A stretch of DNA of 64,000 nucleotides from the NCBI RefSeq assembly GCF_000372725.1, contig NW_005202427.1, forward strand, positions 548,995-612,994. Direction: 5' to 3'. This stretch comes from Emiliania huxleyi CCMP1516. Its lineage: Eukaryota > Haptophyta > Isochrysidales > Noelaerhabdaceae. Below, piece after piece: positions 28,939-38,314 of this stretch. The notes beneath the pieces are model-generated. The model made no database searches. It saw only the letters and a list, made by a program, of their open reading frames with translations, and had not been told where the DNA came from. Position 1 is the first letter of the stretch. Each line of letters begins with the position of its first letter. The position numbers were made by a program, and so were the translations under genes.

Positions 28939-30189
28939 CTACCAGCCGGAGCTGGAGTCGGAACCGTAGCCGAGATGGTCTTCGAGGGTGTCGAATATGT
29001 CATTCGCCTCGCTAGTGGAGCCGGTGCCGCATGAGTCTTGGTCGGAGGAGGAGTCGTCGGAGGAGCGGTCGGACTGCTCGCGCTTGTCGCGCCTGATGCG
29101 CTCTGCGAGGGGGCCGGGGTCGTGGTCGTCGTGCTCGAGCGTCGGGAAGACAGCGCGCCGTGCGACCTTCTCGGCCGTGCTGCGTGGATAGAACCAAGCG
29201 TTGACCAACCTGTACCGTCCGAGAGCGGCCGCCTGAGCGGCCTGAGCGGCCGCCTGAGCAGCCGCCTTTGCAGCAGCCTCCTCGGCCGCTGCTGCGGCGA
29301 TAGCCGCTGCTTTGGCCTTGGCGCGCGTCTTGTCGTTTTGCCTTGTCTTCTTCTTGCTCTTCAGGTCGTCATCAAGTGACCGGCTGACTCGCCAGAGGTC
29401 GTGCTCTGGACGACTGGGGCAGGGCGACTCACGGGAGGAGGAGGGGGACGAGGGCGGAGGCAGGCACAGCTGCTCTCCGTTGACCTCGTGTTGGTGGCAG
29501 AACCCGATGGTTCCGTCGCAGCCGCGCACTGTGTCGTGAGGGTTGTAGAATTCGAGAGGGAATCGAGTCAGCGCTTCCGGAAGAGAGAGAGGAAGACGGG
29601 TCGAGCGCAAACAGTAGATGAAATCGACGACGTAGCCGCCGCCGCGCCGCCGCCCGCCCTCGTGGCCACCGTAGACGCGGCTGAGGAAGAGGTCGGCGGT
29701 GCGCCCGCTGGGCGGGCAGGCCTTGAAGAAGTTGTTCAGAGAAGTGCGAGTGTTGAGGCCGCGCGCAGCGGCCTGTATCTTGGTGATGAGGATCGTGATG
29801 ATGATGGTGCCCTTGCGCAGCAGGAACGCGCGCATCGCCCGCTGAACGCGGGTCGCTGCGGCTTCCTGTGCGAACCCCAGTCGGATGTTCCGCAGCGTGG
29901 AGGTCATTGCTGCGATGTCGTCATGCCCAGCAGCCACCCCAGCCTCGCCAAAGGCGCCAGCGAGGCTGGGCAAGCCCGGCAGCTCTGGCGAGCCAACGCG
30001 GCCGGCAGCAGGCCCACCTGGGTTCGAACTGGAGGCCAGTCGATCGCAGCCGGGCGCTGACCCGACCGAGCCAGGCGAGGAGTGTTGTGGCTTTGGTCGA
30101 TTTGGTGCCTCATAAGGCGTCGGCGAGATTGAAAGTTTTTGCAGCACGAATCCGACGCGCTCCGTCTCGTCGGCGTCAGTAGGCGCCAT
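28939..30189 (-). CDS. IQ-motif protein
   Basis: Read from the first ATG at 30189 (MAPTDADETERVGFVLQ), 416 residues, single exon; the frame is open to 30258 without another ATG. Two adjacent IQ-like calmodulin-binding segments occur: AATRVQRAMRAFLLRK and ITKIQAAARGLNTR. After them comes a domain I do not recognise (YVVDFIYCLRSTRLPLSLPE, RGCDGTIGFCHQHEVNG), then a Lys/Ala-rich helix (KTRAKAKAAAIAAAAAEEAA), the patch LGRYRLVNAWFYPRSTAEK, and an acidic Ser/Asp tail ending YGSDSSSGW. Calcium/calmodulin-regulated function is an inference from the IQ motifs. Its last codons and 3' flank recur at 62.9 kb. Confidence 0.6.
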   Translation of the reverse strand: MAPTDADETERVGFVLQKLSISPTPYEAPNRPKPQHSSPGSVGSAPGCDRLASSSNPGGPAAGRVGSPELPGLPSLAGAFGEAGVAAGHDDIAAMTSTLRNIRLGFAQEAAATRVQRAMRAFLLRKGTIIITILITKIQAAARGLNTRTSLNNFFKACPPSGRTADLFLSRVYGGHEGGRRRGGGYVVDFIYCLRSTRLPLSLPEALTRFPLEFYNPHDTVRGCDGTIGFCHQHEVNGEQLCLPPPSSPSSSRESPCPSRPEHDLWRVSRSLDDDLKSKKKTRQNDKTRAKAKAAAIAAAAAEEAAAKAAAQAAAQAAQAAALGRYRLVNAWFYPRSTAEKVARRAVFPTLEHDDHDPGPLAERIRRDKREQSDRSSDDSSSDQDSCGTGSTSEANDIFDTLEDHLGYGSDSSSGW

Positions 30190-30403
30190 GAGGCCGTCTG
30201 AGGCCGTGGAGACGAGGCCGGGCGCAGCCGTGGCCGGCCGCGCGGCGGCGCCGGACAAGGCGAGCGAGAGCGAAGCGACCAGCGGATAAGGAGGATTCTC
30301 TCTCTCTGGGGGGTCGCAGAGGGGGGGGGGGGGGCAGAAGGAAAGATATGGAGGTGAGGCCAGCTAGTGTTGCGGTTGTTGGACACCCCTCCCGTCGTGA
30401 AAA

Positions 30404-30540
30404 AGGTAAGGTAAGGTAAGGTAAGGTAAACTTCTCCACACACACAAGGTGGTGGGGGGCAAGGGGGGGCTACCCTCGCGTCTCCACGTCTAACGACAGG
30501 AGCCCCACGGCATTCAAAGTGCAAGGCCCGGTGAAAAAGG
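30404..30540 (+). repeat. dispersed GGTAA repeat, copy a
   Basis: Begins with GGTAAGGTAAGGTAAGGTAA, then CTTCTCCACACACACAAGGT, CGCGTCTCCACGTC, GGAGCCCCACGGCATTCAAA and GTGCAAGGCCCGGTG. The same order of blocks occurs at 43171 and 58712, always on the plus strand. Confidence 0.9.
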
Positions 30541-30802
30541 TGGCGGGTCTCCTCGAGTCGTCGGGTGTGACTGTCGTGCATCTCCACTGACATATAGCTT
30601 AAAGCTCTCTCAGGGTTGCATTTTCATAGTACACTACACACTCAAAAGGCGCCCTCGATCCAGGCGCCCTCCAGAGCATGCCGTTGGCCGCGCGCGCGGC
30701 AAAGTCAAACCGCCCACCGAAGGCGTCATGATAGCCAATCCGCATGTGGACCAAGATCATACGCGCGGCGCCAAGCGCCGCGCGCGAAAGCAGGCCCCCC
30801 TA

Positions 30803-32248
30803 TTACTGCGTCTCGCGCGCGATCGCGAAGCCCAAGACGCAGTGGCCAAAGTCGAGCGCCGCGATGCCGTTCGTGTTTCCTGCCGAGTCGAGGTGGTACC
30901 GCTCGTGGATCTCGTAGAGCGAGCGGACGAGGAGCGCCGCCCGCGCGCGGGCCGGCGCGGGGAAGAGCGAGTGGCTTGCCGGCGACCACGGCGCCGCCGC
31001 CCGCCGGACCAGCGCCGCCGCCTCGCCCGCGCCGCCCACGGCGCGCCGCAGCGGCGTCGGCTCGCCCTCGTGCAAGCTTGCGCCGCTGCGCAGGAGGGAG
31101 GTGGCGCGGGCGGCGGTGAGGGTCTCAAGGTGCGCGAGCGGCGTCCAGCCGCGGCTGGCGACCAGCCAGGCGGCGAGGTCGGCGTGGCCTTGGCTGTTTG
31201 CAACCTCCTCGGGCGTGCCGAAGGGCGTAGCGGCGCGGGAGGCGCCGTAGGAGGAGAGGAGCTTGGCGACCTCGAGGTGGCCCTGGTGGCATGCGATGAA
31301 CAGTGGCGTGGCGCCGTTGTTGCAGGCTTGGTCGATCGCCGCGCCAGCCTCGAGAAGCAGCTGGGCGCACTCGAGCTGGCCCTCCTGGCTCGCGACGTAC
31401 AGCGGCGAGAAGCCTCTGGCGTCTGCTTGGTTGACCGCCGCGCCAGCGTCGCGCAGCAGCTGGGCGGTCTCGAGGTGGCCGTTCTGGCACGCGACGGCCA
31501 GCGGCGTAAAGCCCTCCTCATCGGCCTGGTTGATCGCCGCGCCAGCGTCGCGCAGCAGCTGGACGCACTCAGCGTGGCCCTCCTGGCTCGCCGCGAACAG
31601 CGGCGTGGCGCCAGCCTCATCGGCCTGGTCGATCGCCGCCCCAGCCTCGAGGAGCAGCTGGACGCACTCGGGGTGGCCCTCCTGGCTCGCCATGAACAGC
31701 GGCGTGGCGCCCTGCTCATCGGCTTGGCCGACCGCTGCGCCAGCGTCGCGCAGCAGCCGGGCGATCTCGAGGTGGCCCTTGTAGCACGCGACGTTCAGCG
31801 GCATGCGGCCTTCAGCGTCTGCATGAGCCACCGCCGCGCCAGCCTCGAGGAGCAGCTGGGCGCATTCGAGGTGGCCCTTCTGGCTCGCGATGAGCAGCGG
31901 CGTGGCGCCGTTCTCCTTGGCCTGGTCCATCGCCGCGCCAGCCTCGAGGAGCAGCCGGACGCAGTCGAGGTGGCCGTTCTGGCACGCGATATACAGCGCG
32001 GAAGCGCCGCGCCCAGTCGTCGCCCCGACGCTCGCGCCGCCCTCGAGCAGCAGCCGCACCGCCTCGGCCTGCCCGTGACGGGCGGCCCAGGTCAGCAGCG
32101 TGTCCTGCCTGTCGGTGTCGTGCCGCGCGTCGAGCTGGGCCGCGAGCGACGTGCCGCGCGTCCGCCGCCCGGAGAGGAAGGCGCGCAGCCAGGCCAGGTC
32201 GCCCCGAGCCAGGTCTGCGAGGCGGGCTGGGAGGATGGCGCCGCTCAT
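30803..32248 (-). CDS. ankyrin-repeat protein
   Basis: A 481-residue single-exon frame from ATG at 32248 (MSGAILPARLADLARGDL) to TAA at 30803. About ten ankyrin repeats of 33 residues run from near residue 45 to 360, with clear GATPLFIASQ-GHLECAQLLLEAGA consensus elements. The last third (SLLRSGASLHEGEPTPLRRA, ARALLVRSLYEIHERYHLD, AALDFGHCVLGFAIARE) is not repeat and may be a small domain of its own. Ankyrins are protein-interaction scaffolds; no partner can be deduced. The start codon overlaps, on the opposite strand, the ATG of the next gene (the four bases CATG at 32246-32249). Confidence 0.8.
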   Translation of the reverse strand: MSGAILPARLADLARGDLAWLRAFLSGRRTRGTSLAAQLDARHDTDRQDTLLTWAARHGQAEAVRLLLEGGASVGATTGRGASALYIACQNGHLDCVRLLLEAGAAMDQAKENGATPLLIASQKGHLECAQLLLEAGAAVAHADAEGRMPLNVACYKGHLEIARLLRDAGAAVGQADEQGATPLFMASQEGHPECVQLLLEAGAAIDQADEAGATPLFAASQEGHAECVQLLRDAGAAINQADEEGFTPLAVACQNGHLETAQLLRDAGAAVNQADARGFSPLYVASQEGQLECAQLLLEAGAAIDQACNNGATPLFIACHQGHLEVAKLLSSYGASRAATPFGTPEEVANSQGHADLAAWLVASRGWTPLAHLETLTAARATSLLRSGASLHEGEPTPLRRAVGGAGEAAALVRRAAAPWSPASHSLFPAPARARAALLVRSLYEIHERYHLDSAGNTNGIAALDFGHCVLGFAIARETQ

Positions 32249-32682
32249 GCCGCCAGAAAGAAGAAAACTTGGCGCGGAAAAAAGCGCTACCTTTCAGGCG
32301 CGGGCGCGCGGGCGCGGCGGGCGCGCCACGGCATCGCCGGCGCTGGCGAGCAAGGGCGGCGAGAAGCTATCGCGGCGTGGGAAGAAGGCGGTGGCGAAGG
32401 AGGCGGGCGAGGAAGGCGAGGCGATTTATCGCGCGACGCTCGAGTCGCTGTTGGCGTCCACCGGTTGGACGCCGCGCGCCGCGGAGGAGATGGCGCGCGA
32501 GGAGCAGCGTGCGCATGTTCGGCAGATGCGCTGGGCAAGGGGACACGGACGGCCGGGGGGAGCCGGTCCGGTGCTTTGACGCGGAGGAGTACGACGAAGG
32601 CGACGACGCTTTCGACGCGCTCTTCGACGGGGGCTCGGGGGACGGGTGGGATTCCCCCTCGGGGGGCGGCGCTTTCTTCTAG
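32247..32682 (+). CDS. small hypothetical protein, frame change inside
   Basis: From ATG 32247 the frame reads MPPERRKLGAEKSATF, then LASKGGEKLSRRGKKAV, EGEAIYRATLESLLAST and AAEEMAREEQRAHVRQM, a basic then amphipathic helical protein; it stops at 32579. A second frame continues the coding character: CFDAEEYDEGDDAFDALF, GGAFF, stop 32682. Either a short intron or a one-base error lies between about 32535 and 32570. No family recognised. The charge segregation (basic N-terminus, acidic C-terminus) suggests a nuclear or RNA-associated protein, but this is speculation. Confidence 0.45.
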
Positions 32683-32925
32683 GCGCCCGCCTTGACCCAA
32701 CATAGAGGGCGCTTTTGGGTAATATATGTATGTATTTTAGGGATCGCGAATGTTGGACGGAGGGTGGACGCGTCCAGGGGGGGGTCAAGGGGGGGGGGTC
32801 GAGAAGAGGGGGGGGGGGGGGGTATTTCTTCGACCAAAAGCGTGACAGCTGCGGAGGGGCTGGAGAGCGAGTCGTAACACATCGGAGCACATCGGAACGC
32901 CCCTGCTAGCGACGCCTGGGCGGCG
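32683..32925. other. spacer with G-runs
   Basis: CCAACAT (about 32696) and its complement ATGTTGG (about 32750) bracket an AT-richer segment; two G-runs follow near 32800. No gene seen. Confidence 0.5.
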
Positions 32926-34716
32926 ATGACGCCGCAGGCGGCGACCGCGGAGCACCGCGGGGACGGCGTCGACCGGCGTAACGCCCACCACGAGCGATCG
33001 GCCCGCGAGAGGAGCGAGCGCGAGGCGGGAATGAGGGCGTTCGAGCCGCCGCCGGACGAGGAGGGGGCGGTGGAGCACCTGAGCGCGTCCGTCGTGCTCG
33101 CGGCGGTGGAGGAGAGCGGGCCCAACTACCTGCTGCCGAAGGCGCCGGAGCCGGTCAAGTCGCGCCGGAAGCGGCTCATGGTGGACGAGGCAGCAAGGCA
33201 GGCGGGTCAGGTGATCCTCGAGACGGGCACGCGAGTCGAGATCTTCGCGGAGGATTCGGGGGAGGAGAGGTGGTGGCCGGGGACCATCATGGAGCGGACG
33301 GAGGACACCGACGGCCGGCTCGTGCACCGCGTCCAGTACACCAACTTCGAGGGCGATCGGTACTGGCACGTGCTCGACGACGAGCAGTGGCGCAGGGTGG
33401 CGGACACGGGGCCAGAGCTAGACCACGCCCGCGCTGGCGCTGGCGACGCGGCACTCCGCGACGGCGCGAGCTTGGCGGCCTCCAGACTAATGAGGTGGGA
33501 CAACGCCCGGGGGGAGACGGCCGGCGGGGCGAGCGAGACGACCGGCGGGGCGGGCTCCGCCGAGACGACCGGCCAGGCGGGCTCCGCTCCTGACCTCAAC
33601 TGGCCGGGGCGGAGGAGGGTGCGGCGCAGCGCCGCCATGGAGCTGCTTCGCACGCGGGACGAGGCCGAGCAGCGCGAGGCCAGGCGGCCCGACGACGCGC
33701 CCATGCTGTCGCAGCACAGCGCCACGCTGTCGCGTCAGCTCGTGATCGTGCGCCGCCGGCTGAGGGAGTACCTCGCAGACCTGGCGGAGGACAGCCTGTC
33801 GGTGCCGATGCAGCGCACTTCCCGCGGCCTTCACCCGACCATGCGGTGGACGGTCGAGTTCGGCAAGTGGCTGGCCACGACGCGGATCGTCGAGTCGAGG
33901 GCGTTTAGCTGGCACCTGGCCGAGGAGCAGTCGGCGGGACAGGCGGAGGCGACGGCGCGCAGCGGCCGGGGGTCGAACACGGTGTACGTCGCACTGCAGC
34001 ACATGAAGAACCACGTCTGGCGCGAGCTGTGGCCCGCGATGCCGGCCGACGCGAGGCAGTACTGGCACTGGGTGACGCGGCGCGTGATGGGGATCTTCGA
34101 AGGCGGCGGCGGCGGGATGCGACAGGAAGCAGAGAAGGCTGGGAGGGGAGCGGGACAGGCGGCGGCGCAGGCAAGCGTCGCGCGAGGCGAGGGCGTGGAG
34201 CAGCAGCAGGCGGCGAGCGCGAAGGCGAGCGCGGACGCGACTCGGCAGGTGGAAGCGGAGCTGCGCGCGGGGACGACCCGCCCGTGCACGAAGCAGCACC
34301 TGTTCCAGACGGGGGAGTACCTGCTGCAGGACGCGCACCTCTCCGAGCCCTTCGAGGTGAACGTGGCCTTCATCATGAGCGCGTACGTGTGCCTCGCGAG
34401 GCAGACCGGCTGCCGGCCCGGGATGACGATGAACGACGCGAACGACCTCGCGAACACTACCAGTCACTGGTGCGCACCCACCGCCCGCGGCACCCGTAGG
34501 CACGGTGGGGTGGAGGGCGCCCGAGGGCCAGCGGGGCGGGCGCCTGTTGCGATGAGGGACACGGGTGAGGTGGAAGGCGCCCGGGAGGCGAGGGGAGGGG
34601 GCGTGAAGCGACGCGTAGGACGCGGATTGATACCGCCGGAGGCGTCTCGGCCTCACCCCTCACCCCGAGCCCCGACGCGCGATGCGGCAGGCACGAGGTA
34701 CCGCCGCTTCGGATGA
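32926..34716 (+). CDS. Tudor-like domain protein, C-terminal half possibly recombinase-like
   Basis: A 596-residue frame from ATG 32926. Residues about 100-165 form a Tudor/Agenet-like barrel: GTRVEIFAEDSGEERWWPGT, HRVQYTNFEGDRYWHVLDDE. The second half is helical: LSRQLVIVRRRLREYLADLA, MRWTVEFGKWLATTRIVESR, HVWRELWPAMPADARQYWHW, HLFQTGEYLLQDAHLSEPF and VCLARQTGCRPGMTM. The layout vaguely recalls the core-binding and start of the catalytic domain of tyrosine recombinases (TGCRPG), but no R-H-R-Y set was found, so this is only a suggestion. After about 34465 the frame becomes low-complexity and may be an intron: a spliced reading would resume at about 34690 with HEVPPLRMSDLRIDMDNELG in another frame, lost by 34800 in an A-rich tract. 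Confidence 0.5.
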   Translation: MTPQAATAEHRGDGVDRRNAHHERSARERSEREAGMRAFEPPPDEEGAVEHLSASVVLAAVEESGPNYLLPKAPEPVKSRRKRLMVDEAARQAGQVILETGTRVEIFAEDSGEERWWPGTIMERTEDTDGRLVHRVQYTNFEGDRYWHVLDDEQWRRVADTGPELDHARAGAGDAALRDGASLAASRLMRWDNARGETAGGASETTGGAGSAETTGQAGSAPDLNWPGRRRVRRSAAMELLRTRDEAEQREARRPDDAPMLSQHSATLSRQLVIVRRRLREYLADLAEDSLSVPMQRTSRGLHPTMRWTVEFGKWLATTRIVESRAFSWHLAEEQSAGQAEATARSGRGSNTVYVALQHMKNHVWRELWPAMPADARQYWHWVTRRVMGIFEGGGGGMRQEAEKAGRGAGQAAAQASVARGEGVEQQQAASAKASADATRQVEAELRAGTTRPCTKQHLFQTGEYLLQDAHLSEPFEVNVAFIMSAYVCLARQTGCRPGMTMNDANDLANTTSHWCAPTARGTRRHGGVEGARGPAGRAPVAMRDTGEVEGAREARGGGVKRRVGRGLIPPEASRPHPSPRAPTRDAAGTRYRRFG

Positions 34717-34928
34717 GCGACTTGCGGATCGACATGGACAACGAGCTGGGCGGCGCGCTGACCGAGGGCGCGTTCCGGGCGCTCTGCAGTAAAAAAAGAG
34801 GCATTTTTTTTACAGTGGTGTGGAAAAAGAAAAAAAAAGCCCAGCGCCGCAGGCGCCGGCCGGAGGCCGGGAAGGGATGGGGAGGGAAAAGGAAGGTTAG
34901 AAGAGGAAAGAGGAAGCTACACATGGCT

Positions 34929-35891
34929 CTACTTGCGTGCCTTCCGCTTGCCGAGCGCCTTGTCGGAGGATGCACCTGGCGAGCTGCGCGTCGAGCGCGA
35001 GCCAGGCGACGCCGGCGAAGCTGCACGTACCGCGGCGCCAACTTTGACTCGCGCCGCCTCGACGAGGCGGGCCACCGTTTCGATGAAAGCGTCGGCGCCG
35101 GCGGCGTCGCTCTCGAAGAGCTCGCCGCGCTCGTTCTCGTCGAAGTCGTACATCAGCGAGGTCATCTCTTCGAGCGGCACCCAGCGCGTCGCCGTGTAGC
35201 GCTCGCGTTCTTCATTGCCCATCGACTCGAAGACGCCGCGCACGAGGAAGCACGGCTCCAACTCCGCGTCGTCGATCGGTCCCTCGCGCTGCGCCATGGT
35301 CATGTCGACCGGGTTGTGCAGCCGCATGCCGAGGACCGCGTGAGCCTCGTGGATGAGCAGGCCGGCCAGGTCCAGGTCCTTCGCGCGTTGACGTCGAGCG
35401 CTCAGCGTCTTCTTGGAGTAGATGTCGATCCTCGGCTCGATGTCGTTGTCCAGGTCCATGACGCTCGCGTCCCACGACCACTGGACGAAGCCGAGCGTGG
35501 CAGCTGTGACGCGCTCGCTCGCGCTGAGCTGCTCCCAGCAGCGCTGGCACGCCGGCACGTCGTCGCTGACAGCGTATGCAGCGTCGGCCGCGTTGGCTGC
35601 TGCCGCCGAGCTCGAGCCAGCGGCACTGTTCCCGGCCGGCGCCTTGCTGCCGAACACGCTGGGCATGTGACGCGCGAAGAAGCCCGGGCTCATGGCGGTC
35701 CCAGCGTCAGTTGCCGTCGGTGCCGGCGCCGGCGCAGGAGCAGCCGCAGTCGTCGCCGCCTTCTTTGCAGCGCGTGCCTCTCTCGCCTCCCTGGCGCGCT
35801 TCTCCAAGAAGTCGGGGTTCTCTCGCTTCTGCTTGTCGTACCACGACTCGTCGGATGTCGCGGCGGCCTTGCCCTTGCCCGACTTGGGCAT
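34929..35891 (-). CDS. unknown 320-residue protein
   Basis: The start is taken at ATG 35891 (MPKSGKGKAAATSDESWYDK); the frame is open further upstream but without ATG. It has an Ala/Lys-rich N-terminal third (ARAAKKAATTAAA), then a globular-looking region: VPACQRCWEQLSASERVTAA, GFVQWSWDASVMDLDNDI, AGLLIHEAHAVLGMRL, FLVRGVFESMGNEERERYTA, RWVPLEEMTSLMYDFDENER. The tail is basic (SDKALGKRKARK), a candidate nuclear localisation signal. No family recognised. It is divergent with the RING gene, start codons 220 bp apart, so the two may share a bidirectional promoter. Confidence 0.6.
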   Translation of the reverse strand: MPKSGKGKAAATSDESWYDKQKRENPDFLEKRAREAREARAAKKAATTAAAPAPAPAPTATDAGTAMSPGFFARHMPSVFGSKAPAGNSAAGSSSAAAANAADAAYAVSDDVPACQRCWEQLSASERVTAATLGFVQWSWDASVMDLDNDIEPRIDIYSKKTLSARRQRAKDLDLAGLLIHEAHAVLGMRLHNPVDMTMAQREGPIDDAELEPCFLVRGVFESMGNEERERYTATRWVPLEEMTSLMYDFDENERGELFESDAAGADAFIETVARLVEAARVKVGAAVRAASPASPGSRSTRSSPGASSDKALGKRKARK

Positions 35892-36110
35892 CTTGGCCGA
35901 CAACACGCGCGCAAGACGGCGCAGCACGCCGCCAACACGCGTCAACACGCGTCAACACGCTCAACACGCGGTCAACACGCCACCACTGTGCAAACAGCGC
36001 CTTCCCCAAAAAAGAACACCGGGCGCGGTGGTCGGGAATGGCTGCCCGCCTCGCACCGGCGTAGCCCTAGCGCGCCACTCTCGTCGTATCGCTCTCATTG
36101 CGGCGTGGCG

Positions 36111-37105
36111 ATGATTCGCCGTGCGCTCGATCTCGACCGCCCGGGCCTTCGTCGCAGTATCTCGCCCTCTTTTGCCGCCGCCGCCATGGCGGCCTCGGCA
36201 CCGCCCGAGCAGACGGTCGCTGTCGCCGCGCTGGCCCCACCGCCCTCGGTGACGCTGCGGCTGCGCGGGGTCGACGGTGAGGCTTCGTGGATGCCTGCGG
36301 CGACACCGCCGCGCAGGACTCGCACCTTCTCGGTCGGCGCCTCCGCCGCCACGCCCCCACGGACGCTATTGGACCAGTACACCTCGCGCAAAGCGCCAGG
36401 CCAGATCGCTCACGACGAGCATCTCACAGCGCCGTCAAAGCCGGCGGGAGGCGAGCGGCAGGCGGAGAGGGACGCGGCGACGCGGCGGGAGCTGGAGCTG
36501 CGCCGCGCCTTCAAGGGCGAGAAGTCGCGCCTTCTCGCGGAGGCGGAGGAGGCGCGCGAGGCGTCCGAGACGCTGCGCGCGGAGCTGAGCAAGGCGCGAC
36601 AGGAGGCGGCGGAGGCGCAGAGGAGCTCCGAGGAGCACCGGGCGGCGGCGGAGAGTGCGGCGCGCGACGTGTCCGCCGCGCGCGCCGAGGCTGCGCGGCT
36701 GCGGGGCGAGGAGGGCGCGCTGCGCGGCCTGTCTGCCGAGGCGCTCGAGGCGCTCGAGCGCGGTTCGCTCGCCGCGCTGACCGCGATCCGGCAGGCGAGA
36801 GAGGAGGCGGCGAGGCGCGCGAGGACGTGCGTGGTCTGCATGGCGGCCCCCCGCTCCGCCGTCTTCTTGCCGTGCGGCCACGCCGCTTGCTGCGCCGATT
36901 GCGTCGACAGCTTGCGCCGCCACGCCTCGCAGGCGGCGCAGGCCGCCGCGACTCTGCGCGCCAGCTCTCGCGCGCCGCGCCGCCGCCGGCCCCGCGCGCC
37001 CCGACCCGCCCGCGCCGCCCGGCGCGTAGGCAACTCGCCCACGCCTACGACTGCCCCATCTGCAAGCGCCCCGTCGCGTCCGCCCACCGCGTGTTTTGGG
37101 CATGA
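36111..37105 (+). CDS. coiled-coil RING-finger protein (E3 ligase-like)
   Basis: ATG at 36111 or, in a better start context, at 36186 (MAASAPPEQTVAV). A long Ala/Glu/Arg coiled coil occupies about residues 110-235 (LELRRAFKGEKSRLLAEAEE, SETLRAELSKARQEAAEAQ). The C3HC4 RING follows: CVVCMAAPRSAVFLPCGHAA, CCADCVDSL, and after a short intron the last pair in AYDCPICKRPVASAHRVFWA, stop 37105. The acceptor is the TAG near 37028. The donor is uncertain, with a GC site after GACAGCTT near 36913 giving the most compact ring. The architecture is that of ubiquitin ligases with a C-terminal RING. Confidence 0.7.
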
Positions 37106-38314
37106 CGCTCAACGGCGAGCGCCGCACTGCTTGGGGGCCGCGCTGTCGATTGTGTGTGTGTGTGGGGGGGGGGGGCGAGCCGCTTCTGCCCAGGCGCTTG
37201 GCGGCATCGCCTTGATCTTTGTGTACAATGCACTGAATGCGGCACCCCCCTACGGCTCTTGGCCGCGCTAACCGCTATGCCTAGATGGCTCGAGCGCGTT
37301 TGTCGGGAGAGAATCTCTTCTGCGACGTGCAGAGCAGCTGCAGTGTGCAGAGTCCAGCCCACCTTGGAGTCTAGACAAGCGCTCACCACTCAACGCGAGA
37401 TATGTGTGGTACATGCTCATGCAGCTGCTGTATCGCCGTGTGCTCCGCGTGCTCTGCTTTTTGGATTTTGCCTGCGACTTCTACAATATACATGTGTAGA
37501 GCTGTCAAACGTTAACTTTGGGCCTAACAGTTGCACTATTGTTGGCTGAAAATCCTCAACGTTGTTCAAGTGTTCTCCCCAGCCCAAGCTGTTACTGTTT
37601 GTTACTGTTGTTACTGTTGTTCAGTGGTCAGCAAGCAGAAAATGCCAAAAAAACCGGGTAAAACCCGAAAATACCTGGGGTTTTCCAGGTATTTTCGGGT
37701 ATTACCCGCACTGGACGCTGGAGATCGTCGTGGGTCACTGCCAGGCCTTCCTTATTTTGTTGTTCAGCTGGCCTAACGTAACGTTAGCTACTGTTGTTGG
37801 GGAGCCCCACTGTTGTTCTGTTGTTACTGTTAACACTAGCAACACTGTTCAGCTCTTAACGTTTGACAGCTCTATACATGTGCCTGTGCCTGTGGCTGCT
37901 GCCCTGCCGCCCCGTGCTGCATCCTGGCTGCAGGGTAGGCTCCGCCTCACTGCATCTCGAACTGGATTCCACGAATTGATTTTCCTAGCGTCGTCAAAGT
38001 GAGCTGAAAGTTCGCTCAAGAGCCGATGTCACCCGCCGACCGCCTCCCATCTCGCCGCTGCTCTGGCGGGGCGGCGGCGGGGCCTGGCGACGGCGCGCGG
38101 CGCATGTGCCGTGGCGACCCACCGGGCCGGCCGGCCGCGCAGGCGCCGACCGGTGATCGCCACCGCGCCCCGCCTCGGAACGCCGTTTCCGCTTGGCGTC
38201 CGAGGCGCTCGGCGTTCCCGCTGGAGCGCGAGATCGGACCGGGTCGGACGCTCCTTTTCTCGCCGTAGGCACGGCTGGCCGGCTGAAGCAACGGAAAAAC
38301 AAGAATCGCACCGG
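37106..38314. other. spacer with foldback element
   Basis: Noncoding. Includes a G-run at 37165-37176 and the foldback MITE at 37490-37880. From 37990 to 38314 it is GC-rich again with no supported gene. Confidence 0.5.
37490..37880. mobile_element. foldback MITE with nested inverted repeats
   Basis: Ends GAGCTGTCAAACGTTAA (left, in 37490-37515) and its complement TTAACGTTTGACAGCTC (right, from 37856) form terminal inverted repeats of about 25 bp with slight differences. Inside sits a perfect 16-bp palindromic stem ACCCGAAAATACCTGG with its complement after a 6-base loop (about 37663-37702), plus several GTTACTGTTGTT repeats. GC content is well below the surroundings. No coding frame. Confidence 0.8.
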
